A stretch of 64,000 nt of DNA. It comes from an uncultured Sphingomonas sp. Its GTDB lineage: Bacteria > Pseudomonadota > Alphaproteobacteria > Sphingomonadales > Sphingomonadaceae. Both the position numbers and the translations under genes were made by a program. The stretch is from positions 144,006 through 208,005 of the forward strand of contig NZ_CAMLDL010000002.1 of the NCBI RefSeq assembly GCF_946478955.1, given 5' to 3'. Of this stretch, positions 22,752-32,145 are shown piece by piece (position 1 is the stretch's first letter; the number at the start of each line of letters is the position of its first letter). Under the pieces are notes generated by a model. The model was not told the DNA's origin. It did not search any database and saw only the letters and a program-made list of their open reading frames with translations.

Positions 22752-23603
22752 ATGCAAACCGTTCGTGATCTCGATTCGTTGCGCCGGACCACGGGTGAAT
22801 GGCGCACTGAAAGCGAGACAATCGCGCTGGTTCCAACCATGGGCGCGCTCCACGACGGGCATTTGGCGCTGGTCACAGCTGCCAAGGCACGTGCCGATCG
22901 GGTTGTGGCGAGCATTTTCGTCAATCCGCTGCAGTTCAACGACAAGGCCGACCTTGACCGTTATCCAAGGCAGGAGCGTGAAGACGTCGCCAAATTCGCT
23001 GACGCCGGCGTTGATCTTGTGTGGGCGCCGGCGGTGGACGACCTGTACCCACATGGGTTCGCGACCAAGCTAAGTGTTTCGGGAATTAGTCAGCGGTGGG
23101 AAGGCGAGCACCGGCCCGGTCATTTCGACGGCGTGGCGACTGTGGTGGCCAAGCTGTTGATTGGCGCGATGCCAGACGCAGCCTTTTTTGGTGAGAAGGA
23201 TTTTCAGCAATTGGCGCTGATCCGTCGAATGGCCTTGGACCTTGGCCTGCCCGTTGAGGTCATCGGTGTGCCGACGGTCCGCGCGGCCGATGGCCTTGCG
23301 CTATCATCCCGCAATGCGCTGCTGACATCGGAGCAGCGGAACGCAGCGCCTGCTTTGTCGCGGGCGCTCGGCAATGCGGCGCGGGTCATCGGATTCGGCG
23401 AATCGGCGCCAGCGGCGCTGGATTTAGTGACGGCAGAACTGGAAGAAGCGGGTTTTGGACCGATCGATTATGTTGCTTACGTCGACGAGGGCAGTCTGGA
23501 CCCTGTCGATCACTACATCGAAAATGGTCGCATCATTGCGGCTGCTTTCCTCGGGAAAATCCGGCTGATCGACAATATGCGTGTCGTTCGGGACACAGAA
23601 TAA
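22752..23603 (+). CDS. panC: Pantothenate synthetase
   Basis: Joins pantoate and beta-alanine using ATP to form pantothenate, the CoA precursor. It has 283 residues with the HIGH-like PTMGALHDGHL (His34, His37), FFGEKDFQQL and ALSSRNALL, the KMSKS-like loop. panB is not nearby. No odd features. Confidence 0.96.
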   Translation: MQTVRDLDSLRRTTGEWRTESETIALVPTMGALHDGHLALVTAAKARADRVVASIFVNPLQFNDKADLDRYPRQEREDVAKFADAGVDLVWAPAVDDLYPHGFATKLSVSGISQRWEGEHRPGHFDGVATVVAKLLIGAMPDAAFFGEKDFQQLALIRRMALDLGLPVEVIGVPTVRAADGLALSSRNALLTSEQRNAAPALSRALGNAARVIGFGESAPAALDLVTAELEEAGFGPIDYVAYVDEGSLDPVDHYIENGRIIAAAFLGKIRLIDNMRVVRDTE

Positions 23604-23685
23604 AAACACGGTCACCGACGCGTTAACCATTTGTTGGCGAATCGCGGCGAATTCTCCGTTCCAACGAGGAACAGGGGATTTTGTC

Positions 23686-23988
23686 ATGGCGATCAGTGAA
23701 AAAGCAGCCGAGTTTTTCCTGCAAACCCGCATGGCGGAGGCGGAAGCCGGCAATATCGATGCCCTTTACGATCTAGGGGTAAGCTATTCAACGGGCCGCG
23801 GCGGCGCCCCGGTGGACCTTATCGAAGCGCATAAATGGTTCAATCTCGCCGCCCTGTCGGGCGATACTCGGTCCCAGGCATGCCGCGCCGAAATCTCATT
23901 TGAGATGACGGCCCGCGAAATCGCCGAGGCGCAGCGGCAGGCCCGCTCGTGGCTTGGTTCCGCCGTCTTGCATCGTCACGCGGCATAA
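23686..23988 (+). CDS. Sel1-repeat protein, small
   Basis: A 100-residue cytoplasmic protein with one clear Sel1-like repeat (ALYDLGVSYSTGRGGAPVDLIEAHKWFNLAA) and a partial second helix pair (REIAEAQRQARSWL). Such proteins bind other proteins. ATG 23686 follows AGGGGA and gives MAISEKAAEFF; the frame continues upstream into the end of panC but that part looks non-coding. Partner unknown. Confidence 0.82.
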   Translation: MAISEKAAEFFLQTRMAEAEAGNIDALYDLGVSYSTGRGGAPVDLIEAHKWFNLAALSGDTRSQACRAEISFEMTAREIAEAQRQARSWLGSAVLHRHAA

Positions 23989-24001
23989 GCTGAGCCGGAG
24001 A

Positions 24002-24027
24002 CCCGGCACGCTTCACGCGTGCTGGGG
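24002..24027. terminator. Hairpin between convergent genes, possible bidirectional terminator
   Basis: CCCGGCACGC and GCGTGCTGGG form a 10-bp stem with one wobble around TTCAC. It lies between the ends of the Sel1 gene and pal. It lacks a U-tract on either side, so a terminator role is only suggested by position. Confidence 0.4.
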
Positions 24028-24050
24028 CACCAACTCAGCCCTTCACCAGA

Positions 24051-24566
24051 CTATCTGATAACAACCGTCACGACGCGGCGGTTCTGGGCCCATGCGGCCT
24101 CATTCGAACCGGTCGCGATCGGGCGTTCCTTGCCCCAGCTGGTGGTAAGCAGCCGGTTTGCCGGAACACCTTGCGACAAAAGATAATCGCGCGCTGCATT
24201 GGCACGCCGTTCACCCAATGCCTGATTATATTCGCGTGTGCCGCGCTCGTCGGCATGGCCTTCGATCGACGCGCGGACATTGGGGTTCGCGATCAGCCAG
24301 CGGGCCTGGGCCGCCAGAGTCGCCTGCGACGCCGTATCGATCGCATATTCATCGGTGCCGAAATATATCGTGTCCGAACCCGCCTTTGCGACCAGGTCGG
24401 CCTGGAGCGCGGGCAATTCCACTACTTCGAGCGAATTGGGATCGGTCGAATTCGGGTCGGCCGGTTGCTGCGTCGGCGGCAGGGTTTCGACCGGCGGCGC
24501 CTTACGGGCGCAGGCGCCAAGCGACAGGGCGATGGCGGTCATGCCAATCAGAACTGTCTTGTTCAT
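24051..24566 (-). CDS. pal: Peptidoglycan-associated lipoprotein Pal
   Basis: An outer-membrane lipoprotein that anchors the envelope to peptidoglycan and works with TolB. It has 171 residues; the lipobox is LSLGACA, a Pro/Thr-rich linker follows, and the OmpA C-terminal domain has IEGHADERGTREYNQALGERRA, with the peptidoglycan-binding D and R. ATG 24566 follows GAGGAG; the upstream frame to 24593 is unnecessary. Last gene of the tol-pal operon; no CpoB/YbgF gene follows. Confidence 0.95.
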   Translation of the reverse strand: MNKTVLIGMTAIALSLGACARKAPPVETLPPTQQPADPNSTDPNSLEVVELPALQADLVAKAGSDTIYFGTDEYAIDTASQATLAAQARWLIANPNVRASIEGHADERGTREYNQALGERRANAARDYLLSQGVPANRLLTTSWGKERPIATGSNEAAWAQNRRVVTVVIR

Positions 24567-24594
24567 GGGTATTCTCCTCGTCTTCTGCGTCATA

Positions 24595-25893
24595 TTAATT
24601 GTTAAGCGGGGACCAGCTGGGGTCCGAAGCGCCGACCGGTGTCGGCATCAGGCGCGGCTCGCCGCCGCTGATCGGCACTGCATAGAGCCGGGCATTGCCG
24701 GAGCCTTGCGTGGTTCGATGGAACATCACGAACTGGCCGTTCGGTGCCCAGCTGGGCTGTTCGTCTTGCCAGCCGTTGCTGAGGATGCGCTCATTACCGC
24801 CGCCGGCACCCATCACACCGATGCGGAAGGCACCTGCGATTTTGGTGAAGGCAATGAGATCGCCGCGCGGGCTCCACACGGGCGAGGCATAACGGCCGCC
24901 GCCGAAGCTGATCCGCTTCTGGTTCGAACCGTCGGCGTTCATGACATAAAGTTGCTGGGTGCCGGAACGATCACTCTCGAAAACGATCCTGCTGCCGTCC
25001 GGCGAGAAGCTGGGTGCAGTATCAGCGCCCGGCATGTTGGTCAGCTGCCGCATCGGTCCGCCGTTGACCGACACGGCAAAAATATCGGTGTTGCCACCGA
25101 TTGCCTTGGAAAAGACCACGGTGCGGCCGTCCGGTGAAAATCGCGGTGCGAAGGTGATGTGGTCACCGGGGATAAGCAGCCGCTCGGTTCCGCTCGACAC
25201 GTCATACAACAGTACTCGCGGCTTACGTCCGATGTAGCTGACGTAGACGAGCTTATCGCCGCGCGGTGAAAATCGCGGGGTGACAACGGTGGACCGGCCG
25301 ATGGTCAGATAGCGGTGATTGGAACCGTCGCTGTCCATGATGGCAATGCGCTTCTCGCGGTTCGTCTTGGGGCCGGTTTCGGCAACATAAACGACGCGCG
25401 TATCGAGATATGGCTGCTGTCCCGACAGGCGGGCATAGACCATGTCGGCGCATTTGTGGGCGGCCTGGCGCCAATTGTCGGTGGTCACGGCAAAACCCTG
25501 ATTTGCCAGCTGGCGCCCCGCCGACACGTCATGAAGATAGCACGCAACGGTCATCCGGCCGTCGGCACGCGGCTCAACATAGCCGGTGACAAGGTTTGCG
25601 ACCCCGGTTGATCGCCACTCGCCCCATGCGGGCTGGCCCGCCTGTTCCGGGCCATAAGATGGCAGGCCGCCCGGCCCGATGGGCGTAAAAGCGCCCGTTG
25701 ACCGAAGGTCGGACACGATGACATCGGAAATCTGGCGGCCAACGCCGTCCATTGATGGGATGATCGGCACGGCGATGGACGCCGGGGCATTGGTGCCGCC
25801 GACAACATCGACCTCCAGTGGTTGCCCGGCATCCTGCGCGAGCGCTGCGGACGCGAGCGGGAGGATGAAAAGGGCGGCGATCTTCTTGTGCAT
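24595..25893 (-). CDS. tolB: Tol-Pal system beta-propeller protein TolB
   Basis: A periplasmic protein of 432 residues that links Pal to the Tol motor. It has a signal peptide (ALFILPLASAALAQ), an N-terminal D1 domain (VPIIPSMDGVGRQISDVIVSDL) and a six-blade propeller with repeated FSPDG/WSPRG/WAPNG turns. The start has GAGAGG. It lies between tolA and pal as in most proteobacteria. Confidence 0.96.
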   Translation of the reverse strand: MHKKIAALFILPLASAALAQDAGQPLEVDVVGGTNAPASIAVPIIPSMDGVGRQISDVIVSDLRSTGAFTPIGPGGLPSYGPEQAGQPAWGEWRSTGVANLVTGYVEPRADGRMTVACYLHDVSAGRQLANQGFAVTTDNWRQAAHKCADMVYARLSGQQPYLDTRVVYVAETGPKTNREKRIAIMDSDGSNHRYLTIGRSTVVTPRFSPRGDKLVYVSYIGRKPRVLLYDVSSGTERLLIPGDHITFAPRFSPDGRTVVFSKAIGGNTDIFAVSVNGGPMRQLTNMPGADTAPSFSPDGSRIVFESDRSGTQQLYVMNADGSNQKRISFGGGRYASPVWSPRGDLIAFTKIAGAFRIGVMGAGGGNERILSNGWQDEQPSWAPNGQFVMFHRTTQGSGNARLYAVPISGGEPRLMPTPVGASDPSWSPLNN

Positions 25894-25904
25894 GATGGCC
25901 TCTC

Positions 25905-26735
25905 CTAAGACGGTAGGTTGTAGATCATGATGAAATCGGACCAGCCGCGGCCGCTCTCGGTTTCATATAATTCGGGCGGGAGGCCGCGCATCGGGGCGCA
26001 GCCGGTGAACGCGGCAACGGCAAGATCGACGACCCGTTCCTCATATTGGGCATTGTCGCCGTCGACGCCACTGGTTCCCAGGACCATCGGCGGCCGCTTC
26101 AATCGCCCGTTCGGGAATAGCTGCAGGCGCATTCGAACCTTGATGCGGCTGGCACCCGGACCAGGGTTCACCTGTCGGTCTGCACAGGGTTGGACCTGGC
26201 GCCGAATGGCAGAAACGATCCCCGCCATTGCCGAGGCGCTTACGGTTGCGGCGGCAGGCCTACCGGTATTGCCCTTTGGCGCGAGATCGTCGCTGACGCC
26301 CTTCAGAAAATCGCTTCCCAAGCGCGGGGCCCGCGGCTGCGCCCCTGGCCGGGCCTGAGGTTTGGCTGTCGGCGGGGCTGGCTTTGCCGGGGCTGGCTTT
26401 GGCGCGGCCGAGCGAGGCGGCGACGGTTGGACGCGCTGAACGGGTCGCGGCGGCGGTGCCGGTGCGGGTGCGGGCACGGGCGTTGGCGCTGGGGGGGGCG
26501 ATTCAATTGGTTCGGGCGGTCCGACCTCTGGCGCTTGCATTGCCGGCGCGGGGGATGGTGTCTCCGCGGGAGCGGCGCTGTCCAGCGCGACCTCGTCCGC
26601 AAACTCGACCTCCATTGCGGGCGGCTCGGGCACCGGCGCGACATGTGCAAGGCTCAGCGACAGCGCGCCAATCAGGACGACATGGAAGGCCAGCGCAGCG
26701 CCGGCTCCTGTCCATTCGGCCCGATCAAGCTTCAC
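25905..26735 (-). CDS. tolA: TolA-like cell envelope protein
   Basis: A 276-residue inner-membrane protein that bridges TolQR to TolB/Pal. One N-terminal membrane helix (ALAFHVVLIGALSLSLAHV) is followed by a long Pro/Ala-rich spacer, about residues 50-140, in place of the Ala/Lys helix of enteric TolA, and a TonB/TolA-type C-terminal domain (about 165-275). The GTG start (26735) overlaps the tolR stop (GTGA). Confidence 0.9.
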   Translation of the reverse strand: MKLDRAEWTGAGAALAFHVVLIGALSLSLAHVAPVPEPPAMEVEFADEVALDSAAPAETPSPAPAMQAPEVGPPEPIESPPPAPTPVPAPAPAPPPRPVQRVQPSPPRSAAPKPAPAKPAPPTAKPQARPGAQPRAPRLGSDFLKGVSDDLAPKGNTGRPAAATVSASAMAGIVSAIRRQVQPCADRQVNPGPGASRIKVRMRLQLFPNGRLKRPPMVLGTSGVDGDNAQYEERVVDLAVAAFTGCAPMRGLPPELYETESGRGWSDFIMIYNLPS

Positions 26736-27172
26736 TGTTCGTCACCTCCTACGCTGACCAGCGCAACGCGGTTGAGGCCGGCGCGGTTGAGCTCACCCAT
26801 CACCGCCATCACCCGGCCATAGTCGAGGCCCTTGTCGGCGCGCAGGTAGATACGACGACCCTCGGCGGGCTGCGGCTCGGCGGCGAGGTTGGCGAGCGCT
26901 TGCGGCAAGGAGGCGGCTGCGACCGGGGCGTCGTCGATGGTGACTTGTCCGCTACCGTCGATCGAAATGTTCACAGGCTTGGCCTGCTGGTCAAGCGGGG
27001 CGGCGCGGCTTTCCGGCAGGTCGATGGGCACGCCCGTGACGAGAAGCGGCGCAGTGACCATGAAGATGATCAGAAGCACCAGCATGACGTCGACAAGCGG
27101 CGTGACGTTGATCTCCGCCATCGGGGCGCGGCGCCCTCTACCCCGCCGATTATTGTTCAGACCGGCCCCCAT
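26732..27172 (-). CDS. tolR: Biopolymer transport protein TolR (ExbD family)
   Basis: Proton-channel partner of TolQ; 146 residues. One membrane helix (VDVMLVLLIIFMVTAPLL) carries the conserved Asp (PLVDVML), and the periplasmic part ends with DKGLDYGRVMAVMGEL. Overlaps tolQ by one base (TGATG) and tolA by four. Confidence 0.95.
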   Translation of the reverse strand: MGAGLNNNRRGRGRRAPMAEINVTPLVDVMLVLLIIFMVTAPLLVTGVPIDLPESRAAPLDQQAKPVNISIDGSGQVTIDDAPVAAASLPQALANLAAEPQPAEGRRIYLRADKGLDYGRVMAVMGELNRAGLNRVALVSVGGDEQ

Positions 27173-27870
27173 CAGCGGCTGCTCACGATATCGACCTCCA
27201 GCTCGCGGCTGAGGGTTGCGTGAAAGCGGTCGGCGAAGCGGCCAAGGCGTGCTTCCAATCGATCAAGGCCATGGCTGAGACGGTTATAGGCGATGACCGC
27301 CGGGATAGCAGCGAACAGGCCAATGGCGGTTGCGAACAGCGCTTCGGCAATTCCCGGTGCAACAACCGCGAGGCTGGTGTTGTTGGCGCCAGCGATGGCC
27401 GTGAAACTGCGCATGATGCCCCAAACGGTGCCGAACAGGCCGACGAACGGCGCCACTGAGCCGACGGTAGCGAGGATGTTAAGGCGGTCGCCCAGCCGAT
27501 CGAGTTCGGCGGCTACGGCGGAGCTCATCCGACTGGCAAGCCGTTCGCGGGTCCCCGCCCTGTCAATTGCCTTTGTCTTGGTTGATCGCCGCCATTCGTC
27601 CATCGCTGCCGTCATGACCACGGCGATGGGCAACGGGTCATTCTGCCGTTTGGCATAGAAGGCATCAATATCGCTCGACGCCCAGAAGTCCTTTTCAAAC
27701 TGATCGGTCAGTCGGTTGATTTTTTTCAGCCGTATCGAATGGGTGAAGATAATCGCCCAGGTCCAGATGCTGGCGAGGAGAAGGCCGACCATTACCAGCT
27801 TCACGATTATATCGGCGTGAAGAAACAGGTTCATGGGGCTCATGAGGTCGGTGGAAGTTTGAACGGGCAT
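27172..27870 (-). CDS. tolQ: Tol-Pal system protein TolQ
   Basis: MotA/TolQ/ExbB family channel protein of 232 residues that uses the proton gradient to drive TolA. Three membrane helices: about 20-40, 135-160 (GSVAPFVGLFGTVWGIM) and 170-195. I choose ATG 27870, with GAGGAA upstream and a one-base overlap with the ybgC stop (TAATG); the open frame to 28092 lies inside ybgC. Confidence 0.95.
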   Translation of the reverse strand: MPVQTSTDLMSPMNLFLHADIIVKLVMVGLLLASIWTWAIIFTHSIRLKKINRLTDQFEKDFWASSDIDAFYAKRQNDPLPIAVVMTAAMDEWRRSTKTKAIDRAGTRERLASRMSSAVAAELDRLGDRLNILATVGSVAPFVGLFGTVWGIMRSFTAIAGANNTSLAVVAPGIAEALFATAIGLFAAIPAVIAYNRLSHGLDRLEARLGRFADRFHATLSRELEVDIVSSR

Positions 27871-28328
27871 TATTCCTCGTTTGTTTCTAGTGCCTTGAAT
27901 TTCGCTACCCAGTCCGCCGGCTGGCGGATCGGGCGCCCGGATGGGGACAACAGGGCCGCAACAACGCTCGCCTCGGCCAAGATTTCCTGCCCGCGCATGA
28001 CCCTTTGATGAATGGCACAGCTTGCGGCGCGAACTGCCGTGACCCGGCTGATGACAAGCAAGCCATCGTCGAGCTTGGCCGGCCGCCGCCATTTGATGTC
28101 CATTTCGCTGACCGCATAAGCGCCCCCGCCACTGTCCAGAAAAGCGCGTTGGTCGATCCCGGCAGCGCGCAACATGTCCGACCGTGCTCGCTCAAAGAAG
28201 CGCAGATAATTGGCATGGTAGACAATCCCGGCGGTGTCAGTGTCTTCGAAATAGACGGTCAGCGCAAAATGATGCGCCGTCCCGACGAAGCCGCCGCGAT
28301 AGGGTGTGTCAAAGGGCGATGGGTCCAT
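27870..28328 (-). CDS. ybgC: Tol-Pal associated acyl-CoA thioesterase YbgC
   Basis: A 152-residue hot-dog thioesterase. The signature YFEDTDTAGIVYHANYLRFFERAR includes the catalytic Asp. First gene of the ybgC-tolQRAB-pal operon. ATG 28328 (MDPSPFDTPYRG) has AAGG at a good distance; ATG 28346 lacks one. Its physiological substrate is unsettled in the family. Confidence 0.93.
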   Translation of the reverse strand: MDPSPFDTPYRGGFVGTAHHFALTVYFEDTDTAGIVYHANYLRFFERARSDMLRAAGIDQRAFLDSGGGAYAVSEMDIKWRRPAKLDDGLLVISRVTAVRAASCAIHQRVMRGQEILAEASVVAALLSPSGRPIRQPADWVAKFKALETNEE

Positions 28329-28371
28329 CTGATCCGCCTTAACCATTACGGATCATGCGGGGCAACCCCGG

Positions 28372-29517
28372 CTAGCGCGTTTGGCCCTGTCTGACGCCCG
28401 CCGCGCCGTTCAGGGCGCCAACCTGGCGTACAAGGTCGCCCTGCGGCGCGTAGATGTCCGATAGATGCATGCCCCATCCCGGCAGGAACATTCCGAGCAG
28501 CCCCACCTCGCCCCCGACGCGGTCGGTGCGCTTGTCCGTGGGATCGGCGTTGGTGCGTATCGACAGATACCCTCGTGGGCCATCGTTGATGCACATCGCC
28601 GACACCAGGCCGGAGGTGTGGACAAAGTTGGAGGGCGGAGCCCCTTCGCTTGACCAGCTGATCGGCCCACCGGGGACCGGAAGGATGGAACGGGTGAACC
28701 AATAACTGTCGAGTGGGACCCATCCGGCCGCACCCGGGCGGGCTGGGTTGGTGCAGGCGACGGTCATTCCCGGCTTGTCAGAAATACCAAACAGAGCGCC
28801 AACCGGCGGCGCATTTTTCTCGCGAAAGCTGACCCAGGTCATGACGCAGCCGGTCTGTCCGGCCTTGGAACAGATCGGTGTCGACTTGAACGTTCCACCG
28901 ACCAGCTTCCCCTGCGGCACAAGGACGTTGAAACCGGGGATGATCGCCAGTTTCATGCGTCTGGCCTCGGGTTTCCCCTCAATCTCATTGGCGAGAAGTT
29001 GCTGGAGCATCAACGAGCCCTGACTGTGGCCGATCAGAACATAGGGGCGTCCCTTGTTATATCTGGTCAGATATTCCCGCCACGCTTTGCGGATATCGGC
29101 ATAGGCCGTCATCGCTGGCCCCGTGACGTCGCCGCCGGTCGCGGCGACGCTGACGGCTGCGAGCGTCATCGAGCGATACATCGGCGCATAGGTTTTGCAG
29201 GTCGATGCGAACCGGGTAAAATTGGTCGTCATGATCGCCTTTTCCTCGCCATCACCTGGGACGAGGTCGCTGTTCAGACCAGAATCGCGACTGACAGTGG
29301 GGTAGACGATGAAGCAATCGACGTCGGCGTCCTTGGCGATCACCGAAACGTCGGTTTTTCCATAGCCATCGGAACCGAGCTGGGTGGTCTTGAGCGGTGT
29401 CGCGCAACTATCGTTACGCCCCGGCAGGCACAGCCAGCTACTCTCCTTGCCATAATCCACCGTCGACGCAGGCAGCGATTGGGTGGCGAGGGCGGCGGCA
29501 AATAGAAGCGACATCAT
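28372..29517 (-). CDS. DUF3089 protein, alpha/beta-hydrolase-like, exported
   Basis: A 381-residue protein with a signal-like N-terminus ([18 protein letters not shown]) and the nucleophile elbow GHSQGS (about residues 163-168). [13 protein letters not shown] and YAPMYRSM are typical of DUF3089, whose substrate is unknown. It lies between ruvB and ybgC; its start overlaps the ruvB stop. Four cysteines could form disulfides after export. Confidence 0.82.
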   Translation of the reverse strand: MMSLLFAAALATQSLPASTVDYGKESSWLCLPGRNDSCATPLKTTQLGSDGYGKTDVSVIAKDADVDCFIVYPTVSRDSGLNSDLVPGDGEEKAIMTTNFTRFASTCKTYAPMYRSMTLAAVSVAATGGDVTGPAMTAYADIRKAWREYLTRYNKGRPYVLIGHSQGSLMLQQLLANEIEGKPEARRMKLAIIPGFNVLVPQGKLVGGTFKSTPICSKAGQTGCVMTWVSFREKNAPPVGALFGISDKPGMTVACTNPARPGAAGWVPLDSYWFTRSILPVPGGPISWSSEGAPPSNFVHTSGLVSAMCINDGPRGYLSIRTNADPTDKRTDRVGGEVGLLGMFLPGWGMHLSDIYAPQGDLVRQVGALNGAAGVRQGQTR

Positions 29518-30551
29518 TTGGACTCCGGATCAAACAGGCCCGTCTGGCTTCCGGCGGGCGGGGTCAGGCCGAGGTGTGTCCAGCCGCGGCCGTTGAGACA
29601 GCGCCCTCTTGCCGTTCGGGCGATGAGGCCAAGCTGAATGAGATAGGGTTCGACCACATCCTCCAGCGTGTCGCGCGGTTCGGAAAGACCGGCGGCGAGC
29701 GTTTCTATCCCGACCGGGCCGCCGCCATATAGATCGGCGATCATGGTGAGATAGCGCCGGTCCATCGCGTCGAGCCCGAGGTGGTCGATTTCCAATCGCT
29801 GAAGCGCCCGGTCGGCAACCGGAGCATCGATAGCGTCGGCACCGGCAGCATGGGCAAAGTCGCGCACCCGGCGGAGCAGGCGGCCGGCGATGCGCGGCGT
29901 GCCCCGACTGCGCCGAGCGACTTCGCGAGCGCCGTCGTCCGTAAGGATTGCGTTCAGCAAGCGGGCGGCACGGGTGACGACCCGCTCAAGTTCATCGACA
30001 GTGTAGAAATTGAGCCGGACAGGAATGCCAAAGCGGTCCCGCAGCGGCGTGGTCAGCAGGCCCTGCCGCGTGGTCGCGCCCACAAGCGTAAATCTAGGCA
30101 GGTCGATGCGGACACTGCGCGCCGATGGCCCTTCGCCGATCATCAGGTCGAGCGCCCGGTCCTCCATCGCTGGGTAAAGCACTTCCTCGACTGCCGGATT
30201 GAGCCGGTGAATTTCGTCGATGAACAGGACGTCGCCGTCTTCCAGGTTTGTGAGAAGCGCGGCCAGATCGCCCGACTTGGCAATTACAGGTCCGCTGGTC
30301 GCGCGGAATCCAACGCCCATTTCGCGGGCGAGAATCCCCGCAAGCGTGGTCTTCCCCAGTCCCGGCGGCCCGAAAAACAACACATGATCGAGCGCCTCAC
30401 CGCGCGCCTTCGCCGCATTGACGAAAATGCGCAGATTCTCGCGCGCCGCCTGCTGGCCCACAAATTCGTCGAGACTTTTCGGGCGCAGCGCCGCGTCCGC
30501 ATCCTCAGCGGTGCGTTCAGGGGTGGTCAAGCGCGTGGGATCGGTGGCCAT
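29514..30551 (-). CDS. ruvB: Holliday junction branch migration helicase RuvB
   Basis: The AAA+ motor of the RuvAB complex; 345 residues. Walker A is [12 protein letters not shown], Walker B is [10 protein letters not shown], sensor 1 includes [10 protein letters not shown], and the C-terminal winged helix is present. ATG 30551 overlaps the upstream stop (TAATG). ruvA and ruvC lie 2.7 and 4.9 kb away on the same strand, separated by other genes. Confidence 0.96.
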   Translation of the reverse strand: MATDPTRLTTPERTAEDADAALRPKSLDEFVGQQAARENLRIFVNAAKARGEALDHVLFFGPPGLGKTTLAGILAREMGVGFRATSGPVIAKSGDLAALLTNLEDGDVLFIDEIHRLNPAVEEVLYPAMEDRALDLMIGEGPSARSVRIDLPRFTLVGATTRQGLLTTPLRDRFGIPVRLNFYTVDELERVVTRAARLLNAILTDDGAREVARRSRGTPRIAGRLLRRVRDFAHAAGADAIDAPVADRALQRLEIDHLGLDAMDRRYLTMIADLYGGGPVGIETLAAGLSEPRDTLEDVVEPYLIQLGLIARTARGRCLNGRGWTHLGLTPPAGSQTGLFDPESK

Positions 30552-30922
30552 TAGTTGGTCGGTGTTTCTGTATTGCTGCGCTGCCACGGCCAACGCCCAT
30601 CAATCTCCAATTCCAGGCTCCAGCTAAGGAAGGTCCGGATGAGAACGATCGCACCGAGCACAATCACGCTCTGCAGACTGGGGGCAACGGCAACCGTATT
30701 AATGATGTCGGCCGCGATTAGAAATTCGAGGCCTAGCAAAATCGAGCGACCGAAGTTGGAGCGCAGCGCGGCCATTGCCGACAGCCGCTGATCCGGGTGG
30801 ACCATTCGCACGGCAAACATGCCCAGATTAATGGCGGCGCCAAGCGCGATGATCAGGATTCCGGCAAGTTCCAGAATCTTGGCAACGTCATGAGCGATCT
30901 GGGTTGCGGTTTGATCAAGCAT
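30551..30922 (-). CDS. DUF1622 membrane protein
   Basis: A 123-residue membrane protein with three hydrophobic segments (about residues 17-38, 60-78 and 82-100) and the family pattern [21 protein letters not shown]. Function unknown. It is directly upstream of ruvB with a one-base stop/start overlap, so probably the same transcript. Confidence 0.82.
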   Translation of the reverse strand: MLDQTATQIAHDVAKILELAGILIIALGAAINLGMFAVRMVHPDQRLSAMAALRSNFGRSILLGLEFLIAADIINTVAVAPSLQSVIVLGAIVLIRTFLSWSLELEIDGRWPWQRSNTETPTN

Positions 30923-31020
30923 TGGCGCCCATTCAACACATGGCGGTCCTCAGGACAAGAATTGCTTTAGATGAAACTGCTGCTAGGCCATGGCTTCGCC
31001 AAAATTGAGGGGGGTGAAAG

Positions 31021-32145
31021 ATGCTTGTCGACCGTAGGAACCTGATGATCGGCGCGGGCGCAGTCGCCTTAGCCGCAACGCCCGCCATGGCGCGATCACG
31101 CGGCAAGGCAGATTGGTTCGACGGCGCGATCGTCATCGACGCGCTCGGTGGAATTGGCGATCCATATGGCTCGGAAGAATCGACCCGTTTAAGTGATCGT
31201 GCATGGGCAGAAATGGTCGCAACTGGCGTCACCGCCCTCCGCGATACGGTGATGCCGGTTGGAAACGTTGCGGATCCGTGGGGCGATTATCAAAAGGACA
31301 TCGCCTCCAAACAATCCATCCTCAACGCCAACCCGGATCGACTTTTGCTCGTGCGCAGCGCGGCGGATCTTTTGAAAGCCAAGCGCGAGAAGAAATTTGG
31401 CGTGATCTGGGGCACTCAGGATACGTCCATGGTTGGCGGCGAGCTCGATCGGCTTGCGCAGATGAAGAAGGACGGGGTCATGACCGTCCAGCTGACCTAC
31501 AATAATGCTGATCTTGCCGGTGATGGTGCGGTTGAGCCGCGCAATGCTGGCCTGACCAAGCTGGGTAAGGCCACCATCGATCGGATCGAGGCTGAAAAAC
31601 TGTTGCTCGATCTCAGCCATGGCGGCGCGCGCACCATGGCGGAGGCAGCGGAACGGGCGAAAAGGCCGCTCGTCATCAGTCATACCGGTGCACGGGCCCT
31701 TCATGACCATCCTCGGAATACGGAGGATGCCACGATCAAAGCGGTTGCGAACAAGGGCGGTGTGGTCGGCGTTTACCTAATGCCGTTTCTGGCTGCGGGG
31801 GGACACCCAACGGGCAGCGACCTCATCGCTCATATCGAGCATGTCGCCAATGTTGCGGGCGAGGATCATGTCGGAATCGGCAGCGACAATGGTGTTCTGC
31901 CGATCCCCATGGACGAAGCATATCGCAAGCGGATGGACGATTGGCAGCGTCAGCGCATTGCGCAGGGCATCGCTGCGCCGGGAGAGGCAGTGGGCGTCTA
32001 TACGCTGGTCGCCGACTATAACAGTATTGACCGGTATCGTCGGCTAGCGCGCGATCTGGAGAAGCGCGGCTGGACGTCGAGCCGCCTGGAAAAGCTGTTC
32101 GGCGGCAATTTCTTGCGCGTCTACAAAGACGCCTGGGGCGCCTAA
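31021..32145 (+). CDS. Membrane dipeptidase (peptidase family M19), twin-arginine type
   Basis: A 374-residue zinc dipeptidase-like protein. The N-terminus carries DRRNLMIGAGAVALAATPAMA, a Tat-like signal, unlike the Sec-type paralogue at 10967. M19 motifs include VIWGTQDTSM, LTYNNADLAGDG, LDLSHGGARTM, ISHTGARALHDHPRN and GIGSDNGVL. It runs against the strand of the surrounding ruv genes and ends in a four-base convergent overlap with the AI-2E family gene. Substrate unknown. Confidence 0.88.
   Translation: MLVDRRNLMIGAGAVALAATPAMARSRGKADWFDGAIVIDALGGIGDPYGSEESTRLSDRAWAEMVATGVTALRDTVMPVGNVADPWGDYQKDIASKQSILNANPDRLLLVRSAADLLKAKREKKFGVIWGTQDTSMVGGELDRLAQMKKDGVMTVQLTYNNADLAGDGAVEPRNAGLTKLGKATIDRIEAEKLLLDLSHGGARTMAEAAERAKRPLVISHTGARALHDHPRNTEDATIKAVANKGGVVGVYLMPFLAAGGHPTGSDLIAHIEHVANVAGEDHVGIGSDNGVLPIPMDEAYRKRMDDWQRQRIAQGIAAPGEAVGVYTLVADYNSIDRYRRLARDLEKRGWTSSRLEKLFGGNFLRVYKDAWGA

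Noticed and set aside
23618..23645. GTTAACCAT stretch upstream of the Sel1 gene as a CtrA site
   Set aside because: Only one half-site is convincing; the second TTAA at the required spacing is missing.
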